NCBI GenBank assembly: GCA_001602455.1
Contig: CP012157.1
Coordinates: 2,537,733-2,601,732 of the forward strand
Direction: 5' to 3'
Length of the DNA stretch: 64,000 nt
From: Betaproteobacteria bacterium UKL13-2
GTDB lineage: Bacteria; Pseudomonadota; Gammaproteobacteria; Burkholderiales; Usitatibacteraceae
Part shown: positions 27,271 to 35,733 of the stretch, one piece after another
Position numbering within the stretch: the stretch's first letter is position 1
Layout of the letters: each line of letters begins with the position of its first letter
Translations under genes and position numbers: made by a program
Notes under the pieces: model-generated
Told to the model about the DNA's origin: nothing
Seen by the model: the letters and a program-made list of their open reading frames with translations, nothing else
Databases searched by the model: none

Positions 27271-28170
27271 TTATTGTGCCAATACGGTGCGCAGCCCGAT
27301 GGTCTGATCCGCTGCTGTTGAATGACGAGGATCCACTCGTTCGTAGACGGTCTTTCCACGTAGCCTGAAGATATCGCGGCAATCCGAAAAATTTTCAGAG
27401 TGCCCGGCAAACAGTAGCCCGCCAGGCTTCAAGTGCCGAGAAAGTCGCTTGAGTACCGCATATTGCGTCGGCTTATCGAAGTAAATAAGCACGTTGCGGC
27501 AGAAAATGACATCAAAATCCGCCGGCACTGCATATTCACTCGACAAGAGATTCAATGGTGCAAATTCGATAAGCTTACGAAGCTCCGGGCGCGCCCGTAT
27601 CTTGCCCGCATTAGCTCCGGTACCCTTCAGAAAGAAACGGTTACGGCGCTGTTCGCTCAGCCCTTTGTGGCCGTCTGCGGCGTAAACCCCTGCTGACGCC
27701 GTTTCTAAAACATTGGTATCAATATCAGTAGCAAGTATCTTCGCATTCGGCGTACCTCCTGCAAAGCACTCTGACACGGTGATCGCGAGCGAATACGGCT
27801 CTTCGCCAGTGGAGGCCGCAGCGCACCAGATCTTTATCGGCTGCGATGACTTAGACTGTATGAACTGCGTCAGTAGCGGGAAATGGTGCTCTTCGCGGAA
27901 GAAAGAAGTCAGATTCGTCGTCAGCGCGTTGGTGAATTCCTGCCACTCGTCCGAATGTCCGCTTTCGAGGTCATCCAGATAAGCCTTGAAACTTGCATAC
28001 CCCATCACGCGCAGTCGCCGCGATAGGCGGCTATAGACCATGTTCTGTTTCGTGGCGTTCAAGTTAATGCCTGCCGTTTTTCGAATCAGGAGGCGAACCC
28101 GTTCAAAGTCAGCGTTTGAGAATGAGTACTCTTTGATTTCGACCGACATCGATGCTTCCGCTGTACTCAT
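27271..28170 (-). CDS. cheR: Chemoreceptor methyltransferase CheR
   Basis: CheR methylates receptor glutamates with S-adenosylmethionine. I choose ATG 28170 (299 aa) with GAGGA 5 nt upstream; a GTG at 28200 is possible but has no site. N-terminal helical domain (about 15-85), then the SAM domain with IWCAAASTGEEPYSLAI and FDVIFCRNVLIYFDKPTQ. It lies directly before cheD and cheB. Confidence 0.96.
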   Translation of the reverse strand: MSTAEASMSVEIKEYSFSNADFERVRLLIRKTAGINLNATKQNMVYSRLSRRLRVMGYASFKAYLDDLESGHSDEWQEFTNALTTNLTSFFREEHHFPLLTQFIQSKSSQPIKIWCAAASTGEEPYSLAITVSECFAGGTPNAKILATDIDTNVLETASAGVYAADGHKGLSEQRRNRFFLKGTGANAGKIRARPELRKLIEFAPLNLLSSEYAVPADFDVIFCRNVLIYFDKPTQYAVLKRLSRHLKPGGLLFAGHSENFSDCRDIFRLRGKTVYERVDPRHSTAADQTIGLRTVLAQ

Positions 28171-28288
28171 CTTTTCCTCAATCGCTGCATCAGTATCCAC
28201 ACCATCGAGTGGTGCCCGAGGCGCTCTATCCCATGCTATCGGCTTACAAGCGGTTTTCTTGAGTCTCTCGCCACTCTTTATTCAACGT

Positions 28289-29440
28289 TTACCCTGCTGC
28301 AAGCTCTCGTGATGCCGCAATCGAGCCGAGCAGCGCTTTGCCGACGATGTCAGGGTGTATCGCGAGCTTTTCGCACTGAACACGCAAAAATGCGGGGTCT
28401 CGCGCTTCCACCCCACGAACCACCGCAAGCAACGGTGCCAACGGTCCCTCATCACCCACCAGCGCATCCGTGATTCCGTCGGAAATGGATATTCTCCCGA
28501 GCAACTCAGGTAACGGAATACCAAGTATCTTGTCGAGTAGAGAAAACGCACCGCAAAGAAATAAATCATCGCGGTCGCCGTCAAACGACATCTCCCCTCC
28601 GAGACGTTCGAGAAGAGATGCACGAATAAAGGCCAACTGAAGCAAAACCTGCGGTGTATCTGACCCGCCAGAATGTAGTAGCAGCAAGGACAGCCAGCGT
28701 TTCAATTTGTGCCGCCCGATGAGATTCAGTGCATGCCGAATCGAGATCACCTCAAAGGACACGCCATAGGCTGCCGAATTGGCCATGGAAACGAGCTTGT
28801 ATGACAGAACGGCATCTCGCCTGAGCGTCGCTTCGATATCTGCCGTATCAGCGTCGCGATCGATCAATTGAATCAGCTTTAGGATAGTTGAAAGCATCCC
28901 GACTTTTATATCCGCCGAGCGACGCTTCCAACGGGAACAGGACCAACCGCTAGTTGCCATCGCGCCTGCATCTGTTGCGCGTGTGTGGTCAATCGGCTCA
29001 TCAATATCAAGCGCCAATATGCTCTCTTGGCGATTGGCACTCGCAAAGTGTTGAAGATCGGCAATCTCGTCGTGGCTGGCGGCCAAATACTTGGTCGCCA
29101 CGTCACGATAATCCTGCAAATCACGTATACGTACACAGACATTTGGGGCAGTCGCCTGCACGAGCGCGTGCGAATGCATGTCCAATGCGTGACTCGGCGC
29201 CATCAGCAACATGTGTTCACGAATACCAAATGACGCTGGCCAACGCGAAGGCGGCACCCCATCAAACTCAAATAACAAGATTGTTGAATCCGTTGGCCAC
29301 AACGGCACCAAGCCTTCAAGGGCATCAACGATCACATCGGGCAACACATCACATGCATGCAACCTCAGGTGAGCGCCCAACATCGTGTGTTGAGGACCAA
29401 TGATGGGAGAGAAAGTGAGGCACGGGGCGCTATTGGGCAT
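28289..29440 (-). CDS. HDOD-domain signalling protein
   Basis: 383 aa. The C-terminal half (about 185-383) is an HDOD domain (LRRDAVLSYKLVSMANSAAY, ISIRHALNLIGRHKLKRWLS). The N-terminal half (about 1-175) looks like the degenerate EAL-like region of YuxH-type proteins, but no catalytic EAL motif is present, so it should not hydrolyse c-di-GMP. It replaces the usual cheW/receptor genes between cheA and cheR, so a role in taxis is suggested by place only. Start uncertain: a second Met at residue 20 is possible. Confidence 0.8.
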   Translation of the reverse strand: MPNSAPCLTFSPIIGPQHTMLGAHLRLHACDVLPDVIVDALEGLVPLWPTDSTILLFEFDGVPPSRWPASFGIREHMLLMAPSHALDMHSHALVQATAPNVCVRIRDLQDYRDVATKYLAASHDEIADLQHFASANRQESILALDIDEPIDHTRATDAGAMATSGWSCSRWKRRSADIKVGMLSTILKLIQLIDRDADTADIEATLRRDAVLSYKLVSMANSAAYGVSFEVISIRHALNLIGRHKLKRWLSLLLLHSGGSDTPQVLLQLAFIRASLLERLGGEMSFDGDRDDLFLCGAFSLLDKILGIPLPELLGRISISDGITDALVGDEGPLAPLLAVVRGVEARDPAFLRVQCEKLAIHPDIVGKALLGSIAASRELAAG

Positions 29441-29608
29441 AGATAGAAAAAGTGGCAGTGACCAAACTGGTCAGTGGCTTCAAAGCAACCTCAATCCGAG
29501 GCCTGATAGAGAGTCTTCGGCAATGCCGCATAAAAACTTAGCGCAACTCTAACCATATCTGCTGTACACATACGACGTGGATGATTGCCGCAAAACGTAC
29601 CGCCAGCC

Positions 29609-31675
29609 TTAGTTAACTAAGTAGCCAATATCCAGAATCAGCCCAACACGGCCATCCCCCATAATGGTTGCGCCGGCAATGCCATCAACCTTACGGTAAT
29701 TCGCCTCAAGATTTTTCACCACCACTTGGTGTTGCCCAATGAGCTCGTCAACCACGAGCGCAGATCGCCGCCCCTCTGCCTCGACGATCAACATAATCGA
29801 CCGCTCAACTTCAGAGCTTGGATTCGGCACATCAAACACGCCGGCGAGATTGCGTACCGGCAGATAGTCTTCACGTACTTGCACGACCTTGCCCCGGTCC
29901 GCCAGCGACTTAATTTTAGATTGATCTGCTTGGAATGTTTCCACCACCGATGCGAGCGGGAGGATATAAACCTCGCCGCCAACGCCTACCGACATCCCAT
30001 CCATAATCGCCAAGGTCAACGGCAGACGTACCGAGACGCGGGTGCCCCGTCCGAGGTTAGAGTCGAGCTCGACTGTTCCGCCCAGAGAGGTGATATTGCG
30101 TTTGACGACATCCATCCCAACACCGCGGCCTGACACATCGGTCACCACATCTGCGGTAGAAAATCCTGGCGCGAAGATAAGTTGCCATACCTCTTGGTCT
30201 GTCATACGGTCTGAGACGGCAATGCCCTTTTCGGCTGCCTTACGCAATATCTTTTCGCGATCAAGTCCGCGGCCATCATCCCGCACCTCAATGACAATGG
30301 ACCCACCTTGATGACGCGCCGACAGCGTGATGGTTCCATTTGCGGGCTTACCAGCCGCCACTCGATCCGCGGGACTTTCAATACCGTGATCCACCGAGTT
30401 ACGAACCAAGTGTGTCAGAGGGTCGGTGATTTTTTCAATCAACCCTTTATCTAACTCAGTCGCTTCACCGCTGGTCTTTAGCTCAATTTTTTTACCCAAT
30501 TTTCCCGCCAAATCCCGCAGCATTCTTGGGAACCGGTTAAACACGAACGACATAGGGATCATTCGAATCCCCATGACAGAATCCTGTAAGTCTCGCGTGT
30601 TGCGCTCAAGATCTGTCAGTCCGGCGACCACACCATTGTGGAGGTTGGGATCGAGCGCCTGCGCTTTTTGCGCCAACATTGCCTGTGTGATGACGAGTTC
30701 ACCAACTAAATTGATGAGCTGATCAATCTTTTCGACAGACACCCGCAACGTCGTTGACTCAGAAGCTGCTGGTGGCTTTTCGGCCTTCGTACTGGCAACC
30801 AGTGGTGTCTCGACAATTGCCGCGACAGCGACTGGTGAGGAAACGGGTGCAGCCGCTGGGGGGAAGTCGTCAAACAATCCGAAGCCCAGATCAACCGGCT
30901 CTGCAACGACGGGGATATCTTCCATGATCGTGACCTTGTCGCGGTCGATGTAGAAAGTAAACAGATCAATCAAATCACTGTTCGTTGACGACGTGACGAC
31001 GCTCAGGTCGCGAAACTCGGTCGACTTTGAATCGTCAGTCGCCGCAAAGGTTGCCGTACCCATACCGGGTATTTCGCCGAACAAGTCCAGCAAGCTCTGC
31101 ACTTGAAAGCCACTGGGCAATGGCCCAACCCGTATGATGATGGTCCGCTCTGTGGCGACACTGGCGGCGAGGGCTGATTTTTGTACTGCTGGCACCGACG
31201 CACCGGAAGGCGATGCGCTGGAAGGCGATGCAGTTGCGGTCGCTCGTGAGCCGTTAGCAAGACGGCGTAGATCCGAAACGAGGTGCGCAATTGGCGTAGG
31301 CTCACCCGTTCCACCTGACTGATGCCTCTTTAGCTGTGCCCTCAGCGCGTCGCCCGATGCAAGCAAGCAATCGATGATATCGATGCTCAGTTGAAGCTCA
31401 TGTTTTCGCGCCAGGTCGAGCAGTGTTTCAAGTTCGTGTGTCAGTTCGGCCACGTCCACAAAACCAAACGTCGCCGCACCACCTTTGATCGAATGCGCCG
31501 CGCGGAAAATTGCGTTCAGCGCTTCATCGTCAGGTTCATCCGGATTGGTTTCCAACAAAAGTGACTCATAGGACGCCAAATTCTCGTAGGCTTCCTCGAA
31601 AAAGACTTCGAAAAACTGGCTGAGGTCTATTCCCGTGCCGCTCGGTTGAATTCCTTGATTACTGATCTCGCCCAT
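29609..31675 (-). CDS. cheA: Chemotaxis histidine kinase CheA
   Basis: CheA is the receptor-coupled kinase for CheY and CheB. ATG 31675 gives 688 aa with AAGGAA upstream; the longer frame to 31729 lacks a site. Order: P1 Hpt domain with His61 in RAAHSIKGGAATFGF, an Ala/Ser/Pro linker, a P2-like region, P3 dimer helices (SVEKIDQLINLVGELVITQA), P4 kinase with HLVRNSVDHGIE, EVRDDGRGLD and GRGVGMDVVKRN, and a P5 CheW-like domain to the end. The gene is followed by the HDOD gene. Confidence 0.97.
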   Translation of the reverse strand: MGEISNQGIQPSGTGIDLSQFFEVFFEEAYENLASYESLLLETNPDEPDDEALNAIFRAAHSIKGGAATFGFVDVAELTHELETLLDLARKHELQLSIDIIDCLLASGDALRAQLKRHQSGGTGEPTPIAHLVSDLRRLANGSRATATASPSSASPSGASVPAVQKSALAASVATERTIIIRVGPLPSGFQVQSLLDLFGEIPGMGTATFAATDDSKSTEFRDLSVVTSSTNSDLIDLFTFYIDRDKVTIMEDIPVVAEPVDLGFGLFDDFPPAAAPVSSPVAVAAIVETPLVASTKAEKPPAASESTTLRVSVEKIDQLINLVGELVITQAMLAQKAQALDPNLHNGVVAGLTDLERNTRDLQDSVMGIRMIPMSFVFNRFPRMLRDLAGKLGKKIELKTSGEATELDKGLIEKITDPLTHLVRNSVDHGIESPADRVAAGKPANGTITLSARHQGGSIVIEVRDDGRGLDREKILRKAAEKGIAVSDRMTDQEVWQLIFAPGFSTADVVTDVSGRGVGMDVVKRNITSLGGTVELDSNLGRGTRVSVRLPLTLAIMDGMSVGVGGEVYILPLASVVETFQADQSKIKSLADRGKVVQVREDYLPVRNLAGVFDVPNPSSEVERSIMLIVEAEGRRSALVVDELIGQHQVVVKNLEANYRKVDGIAGATIMGDGRVGLILDIGYLVN

Positions 31676-31732
31676 ATTTTCCTTTGCTACATATATTGCT
31701 GACTTGCCGTGGCAATGGCGCCAAACCAAAAA

Positions 31733-32095
31733 CTATCGAATAACCTTCTTTACAATTTCAACGAGCCGTACTGGATCAAACGGCTTCACCAACCACCCCG
31801 TCGCGCCGGCTGCCCGACCTTTTGCTTTCATGTCGTCCGACGACTCAGTCGTCAGAATCAGTATGGGTGTGGTCGCATAGCTCGGCATACCACGCAGATT
31901 CTTCACTAGGGTAATCCCATCCATTAACGGCATGTTCTGGTCGGTAAGTACAAGGTTGACCGTTTTTTCTTTCGCTTTTGCCAGGCCATCCGCGCCATCA
32001 GACGCCTCAATGACGCTATAGCCCGCACTCTTAAGTGTGAACGCCACCATCTGGCGGATTGATGGTGAATCGTCTACAGCCAATATTGAAAGCAT
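31733..32095 (-). CDS. cheY: Second CheY-like response regulator
   Basis: Single-domain receiver, 120 aa from ATG 32095 (AAGGAA about 8 nt upstream; an alternative ATG 32110 would start inside that site). The acidic pair, phospho-acceptor Asp in VLTDQNMPLMDG, Thr in LILTTESSDD and Lys in WLVKPFDP are intact. It lies between cheA and the small CheZ-like gene, so it is a likely direct CheA target, perhaps a phosphate sink or cluster-specific output, distinct from the CheY next to cheZ. Confidence 0.93.
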   Translation of the reverse strand: MLSILAVDDSPSIRQMVAFTLKSAGYSVIEASDGADGLAKAKEKTVNLVLTDQNMPLMDGITLVKNLRGMPSYATTPILILTTESSDDMKAKGRAAGATGWLVKPFDPVRLVEIVKKVIR

Positions 32096-32149
32096 CGCCG
32101 TTTCCTTCATACAAAAATTAAATAAACAACACCTGAACTGAGAAGAACC

Positions 32150-32593
32150 CTAAAACAATTCGATATCACCCGCAGCGACATCTTGCTGAAGCACGACTTG
32201 GCGGGGAAATGTGGCACAACTCGTACCATCTGAAGTCACTGCTCCGTCCAACATTTCGGTTGCTGCACCGATTCGTTGGCTTAGCCCCGACATCATTTGC
32301 GCAACCATGTCTTGAAACTGCAACGCCGTCATTGCCCGTGCAATCGCTGCATCTGCCGTGTTACCGACGGCAACCTCGCTCTGCATCACCGCGCTTTGAA
32401 TTTCTCCAAAACTGATCAGCAACTCCGAGGCTGCGTTGTCGATAATGCCCCTCATCCGACCGATCTCTGACTGGGCGATGCGTAGCTGCGGGCCGACCAC
32501 GGCGATCGCCTGACTAATAGATTGAACATGTTCCACGAAAACCCCAACGCTCGTTCGACGTAAACCCGTTTGCCCAATCATGAGCAACGGCAC
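32150..32593 (-). CDS. Small CheZ-like helical chemotaxis protein (candidate CheY-P phosphatase)
   Basis: 147 aa, mostly helical, first gene of the chemotaxis operon. The segment ALQFQDMVAQMMSGLSQRI carries Asp95 and Gln99 in DxxxQ spacing, the catalytic arrangement of CheZ (here Asp175/Gln179 in the real CheZ). A loop-like tail of about 40 residues ends in AGDIELF, shared with CheD and comparable in position to the CheZ docking peptide. From this I infer a minimal CheZ-like phosphatase for the adjacent CheY. I have not recognised a named family. Start is GTG 32593 or ATG 32581; neither has a strong ribosome site. Confidence 0.6.
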   Translation of the reverse strand: MPLLMIGQTGLRRTSVGVFVEHVQSISQAIAVVGPQLRIAQSEIGRMRGIIDNAASELLISFGEIQSAVMQSEVAVGNTADAAIARAMTALQFQDMVAQMMSGLSQRIGAATEMLDGAVTSDGTSCATFPRQVVLQQDVAAGDIELF

Positions 32594-32817
32594 CCAATTT
32601 CAACCGCGTTTGCATCGTGCTACACTCGCCCGATTGATACTAACGCTAACCAATGCTTTGGCCTGTGCCACTAATAGAAGGCCATTTTCAACCTCTTGCG
32701 GCGGGTTCAAGCGGTCGATAAGCGGGGGGTTCTAAGGTTATTTCTCACTTGCGCCATACCTGACATGCTCGAATCAACTCGCTCCGCTAGCCCGTTGGAG
32801 GGCTCCAAACAAGGCCT

Positions 32818-33951
32818 ATGACGGATTCGGTTAGCCATTCATTTCGGATTCTGTTCGTCGAAGATTCGGAACTCGACTACACCCTCATCTTGGCTGGATT
32901 GTCGTCAGCCAAGATGAGGGTCGACAGCAAACGGGTTGAAAACGAGCTTGAGTTAATCGCAGCGCTGAGCGATGAAGTCTGGGATTTGGTCATCTCGGAT
33001 CATCTACTGCCGCAACTTTCCGCCGCTCGCGCATTAGAAATCGTCAAGAACTCTGGGAAGGACCTGCCTTTTATTATTGTTTCCGGGCAAATGGGCGAGG
33101 ACTTGGCGGTTGAATCAATGCGAAATGGCGCAGATGACTATCTCGTCAAGGGACGACTCAAACAGCTTCCGGTCGCGATTGAGCGCTCGATTGAGGCAGC
33201 AAAGACACGCACGGCACGCACGCTGGCGCAGCAAAATTTGCAAACAAGCGAACGTAGGCTGCGTGCGTTCGCCCTTCATCTCACCGACGTACGCGAGCGT
33301 GATCGTGCGACGATCTGCACCGAGGTACACGACGAAATCGGTGGGAACCTGTTGGCTGCGCGTTTTGCGCTCACGCGGCTCGAGCGGGTCGTTGCCGCTG
33401 GGTCCGCCGCCCGTCAGCCTGTACAACTCGAAACTGACATCCGCGAAGCTGCAGAGCTGGTGCAAAAAGCAGTCGATGCCAGCCAGAAACTGTACATTAG
33501 CTTGCGCGGCAATCTGCTTGACCAAGGCATTGTTGCTGCGCTCGAATGGCGTCTGACGCAATTGCAAAAACGTACTGGTATTGCGGCGCACCTTAGTGCC
33601 AGTCCAGCCGAATTTCACTTACACGAAAACGTCGCGCTTGCGACCTACTTCGCCGCAACGGAACTCATCGAAAATGTCGAAATGCATGCGCACAGCCGCA
33701 ATATCTGGTGCGCAGTGTTCTACATCAGCGGGAACTTGACGATTGAAATTCGTGATGATGGCAAGGGTTGTACCCTCACGCAACTGATGGACCCCGCCAA
33801 ATTTGGCGTATTTTTGGCGAGAGAGCGGATTCGCTCGCTTGGTGGCACCCTCGATTTCGACACCACTTATACTGGCTTAGAAACAGGGACAGCCGCATTG
33901 ATCACCATAAACAATCTAGAGCAGCCCGCTGCAACACAGGTTGCCACATGA
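32818..33951 (+). CDS. Hybrid receiver-histidine kinase (HisKA_3 type)
   Basis: 377 aa. An N-terminal receiver domain (about 8-125) has Asp61 in LVISDHLLPQ. A coiled linker leads to a NarX/DesK-type dimerisation domain with phospho-acceptor His171 in TEVHDEIGGNL, then a HATPase domain (ELIENVEMHAHS; IEIRDDGKGC). No membrane helix or PAS domain, so it is a cytosolic kinase fed through its own receiver. Its TGA overlaps the ATG of the LuxR-type regulator, its probable partner. A perfect 16-bp inverted repeat lies in codons 22-35. Confidence 0.92.
   Translation: MTDSVSHSFRILFVEDSELDYTLILAGLSSAKMRVDSKRVENELELIAALSDEVWDLVISDHLLPQLSAARALEIVKNSGKDLPFIIVSGQMGEDLAVESMRNGADDYLVKGRLKQLPVAIERSIEAAKTRTARTLAQQNLQTSERRLRAFALHLTDVRERDRATICTEVHDEIGGNLLAARFALTRLERVVAAGSAARQPVQLETDIREAAELVQKAVDASQKLYISLRGNLLDQGIVAALEWRLTQLQKRTGIAAHLSASPAEFHLHENVALATYFAATELIENVEMHAHSRNIWCAVFYISGNLTIEIRDDGKGCTLTQLMDPAKFGVFLARERIRSLGGTLDFDTTYTGLETGTAALITINNLEQPAATQVAT
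32881..32921. repeat. Perfect 16-bp inverted repeat inside the kinase gene
   Basis: ACCCTCATCTTGGCTG (32881-32896) is perfectly complementary to CAGCCAAGATGAGGGT (32906-32921), loop 9 nt. It lies in codons 22-35 of the REC-kinase gene and would form a very stable mRNA hairpin about 60 nt after the start. Confidence 0.9.
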
Positions 33952-34580
33952 CACGCGTCATTCTCGTCGATGACCATGCATTGGTGCGCCGCGGTATCCG
34001 GCTCACCCTTGAAGACAGTGCTGAGTTTGAAGTCGTTGGAGAAGCGAGCGACTATGGCGAGTTGCGTACGCTATTGCCAAAGTGTGAGTATGACGTCATT
34101 GTGTTGGACATCAACCTGCCTGGAAAAAACGGCATTGATATTCTCAAATCGCTTCGGGAAGAGGCGCCGAAATGCAAAGTGCTCATTCTGTCGATGTTCA
34201 CCGAGGAGCAATATGCGGTACGCTCGCTACGAGCCGGTGCTTTCGGCTACCTTAACAAAGCAAGCGCGCCTGAGATGTTGATCGAGGCGATCCAAAAAAT
34301 CGCGTCCGGTAAAAAATTCATCACCCCAGAAATTGCCGAAGCGATGGCCAATAGCCTGACGGCTGACATCGATAACCATCCGCACGAAAAGCTCTCCGAC
34401 CGCGAGTTTCAAACGCTGCGTCTCATCGCCTCTGGCAAACGATTGTCCGAGGTTGCCGAAGCACTTGCGATATCGCCTAAAACAGTCAGCGTCTATCGTG
34501 CGAGACTGCTAGAAAAAATGGGCCTCGCCAATAATGCAGAGTTAACCCACTACGCGCTAAAAAACGGGCTAGTCGACTAG
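33948..34580 (+). CDS. LuxR/NarL-family response regulator
   Basis: 210 aa. Receiver domain with phospho-acceptor Asp54 (VIVLDINLPGKNG) and a C-terminal LuxR-type helix-turn-helix (about 146-205; LSDREFQTLRLIASGKRLSE, ISPKTVSVYRARLLEKMGL). It overlaps the upstream kinase gene (ATGA), so the two form a two-component pair. The stop TAG is the first base triplet of repeat copy C. Target genes unknown. Confidence 0.95.
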   Translation: MTRVILVDDHALVRRGIRLTLEDSAEFEVVGEASDYGELRTLLPKCEYDVIVLDINLPGKNGIDILKSLREEAPKCKVLILSMFTEEQYAVRSLRAGAFGYLNKASAPEMLIEAIQKIASGKKFITPEIAEAMANSLTADIDNHPHEKLSDREFQTLRLIASGKRLSEVAEALAISPKTVSVYRARLLEKMGLANNAELTHYALKNGLVD

Positions 34581-34668
34581 CCTGAGTATTAAATGGGTCG
34601 CCCGTCGCGTCGAAGGACGTTGCCTCTGAGCGATTGGCAAACCGATTTGGATCGCTTCTCTTTTGCCG
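34578..34668 (+). repeat. Dispersed repeat, copy C, at the LuxR-regulator stop
   Basis: Begins at the stop codon (TAGCCTGAGTATT), continues with GACGTTGCCTCTGAGCGATT and ends with GGATCGCTTCTCTTTTGCCG. Same orientation relative to the upstream gene as copies B and D. Confidence 0.85.
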
Positions 34669-34717
34669 TGGATGCAGGCTGCACCTTGGCCTCGGGCGAT
34701 TGGACGTCGGATCGTAT

Positions 34718-35583
34718 CTATTGCGCTGCACTGAAATAGTTTTTCGCTTGCCGCGCTTGGTCGAGCAGATGGCAGACTTGTTCTGCTGCATCAGCCAAGC
34801 GCGGCCCAGGGCGCAGGATGTGGTCTGCGTTGACCGTATAGATTTGCCCGCGCTGTTTTGCGGCCAGACCTTCATAAACGCTCTCGTCGGGCTTGCGCGG
34901 GGAAACCGTCGATGCGCTTCTTAAGATCACGTCCGGGTTTTGTTGTAGCAGTTGCTCACGCGACGGCTGAAACACGAGCGCCGGTGCACTTGCAAAAACA
35001 TTCTGTCCGCCACAAGCCGAAATGACCTGAGAAATCACGTGCTCATGGTTGATTGTGGTCAGCGGCGCAGGGCTAATTCAAAGAATACCGTTACACGTCG
35101 CTTGCGCTGTTGCGCCGAATCGAGTCGAGCAATGCGCGTTGCGAATGCGGTGGCCGCCGCCTCCGCAGTCGCCGATGTTCCCGCCAGTACACCTATCTGC
35201 CGAATGGCAGTTGACACGTCAGCGAGACTGGCGACCCGTATGACCTCTGCGCGAATCCGAAACTCCCGCAATCGTGCAACGTCAGCCGCGCGGGTACCCG
35301 AATCCCAAACCAGTACAAGATCTGGTTTTAGCGCGACGAGCGCCTCGATATTGATGCCAGCATAGTCCGCCACTTGGGGCAGGCGCTTTGCCTCTTCTGG
35401 AAAATCACTAAACGCCGATACCGCGACCAAGTGTTTTGACGCACCCGCCGCAAACACCAGCTCGGTCAGCGAGGGGGCTAACGATACGATACGTTTGGCT
35501 GCAACGGCGCTGTTACTCGCATACACAAGATTGTGCGATGCAACCATGCCGAGCAGCAGCACTCGATAGAGGATTCGGCGCAC
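34718..35583 (-). pseudogene. btuF: BtuF-like periplasmic substrate-binding protein, frameshifted
   Basis: A vitamin B12/metal-chelate binding protein split in two frames. GTG 35583 (AAGGA 7 nt upstream) starts a signal peptide (LLLGMVASHNLVYA) and the N-lobe (RIVSLAPSLTELVFAAGA, PQVADYAGINIEALVALKPD, LVLVWDSG). After VTVFFELA the frame runs into a stop near 35060, while the next frame continues PAPLTTINHEHVISQV, then ACGGQNVFA, to the end at 34718. One extra C in the CCC run would restore it. Either decay or a one-base sequencing error. No transporter genes are adjacent. Confidence 0.8.
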
Positions 35584-35733
35584 TTTCAAGTCCTTACACT
35601 GCGCGGATGCAAATTGGATTGATTGAATGTCACGCCGGTGTAGCAGAATCCAGCGTCGCATTCATCGATCTGGCGGCGACCGAGAATACGCAATTCAATC
35701 GCCATAAATCGCCATGTTTTGGTCGGCTCGCTG

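Noticed and set aside
35602-35733. Plus-strand ORF start (MQIGLIECHAGVAESS) between btuF and aroG
   Set aside because: It continues into the antisense of aroG with Arg/Pro-rich sequence and has no ribosome site.
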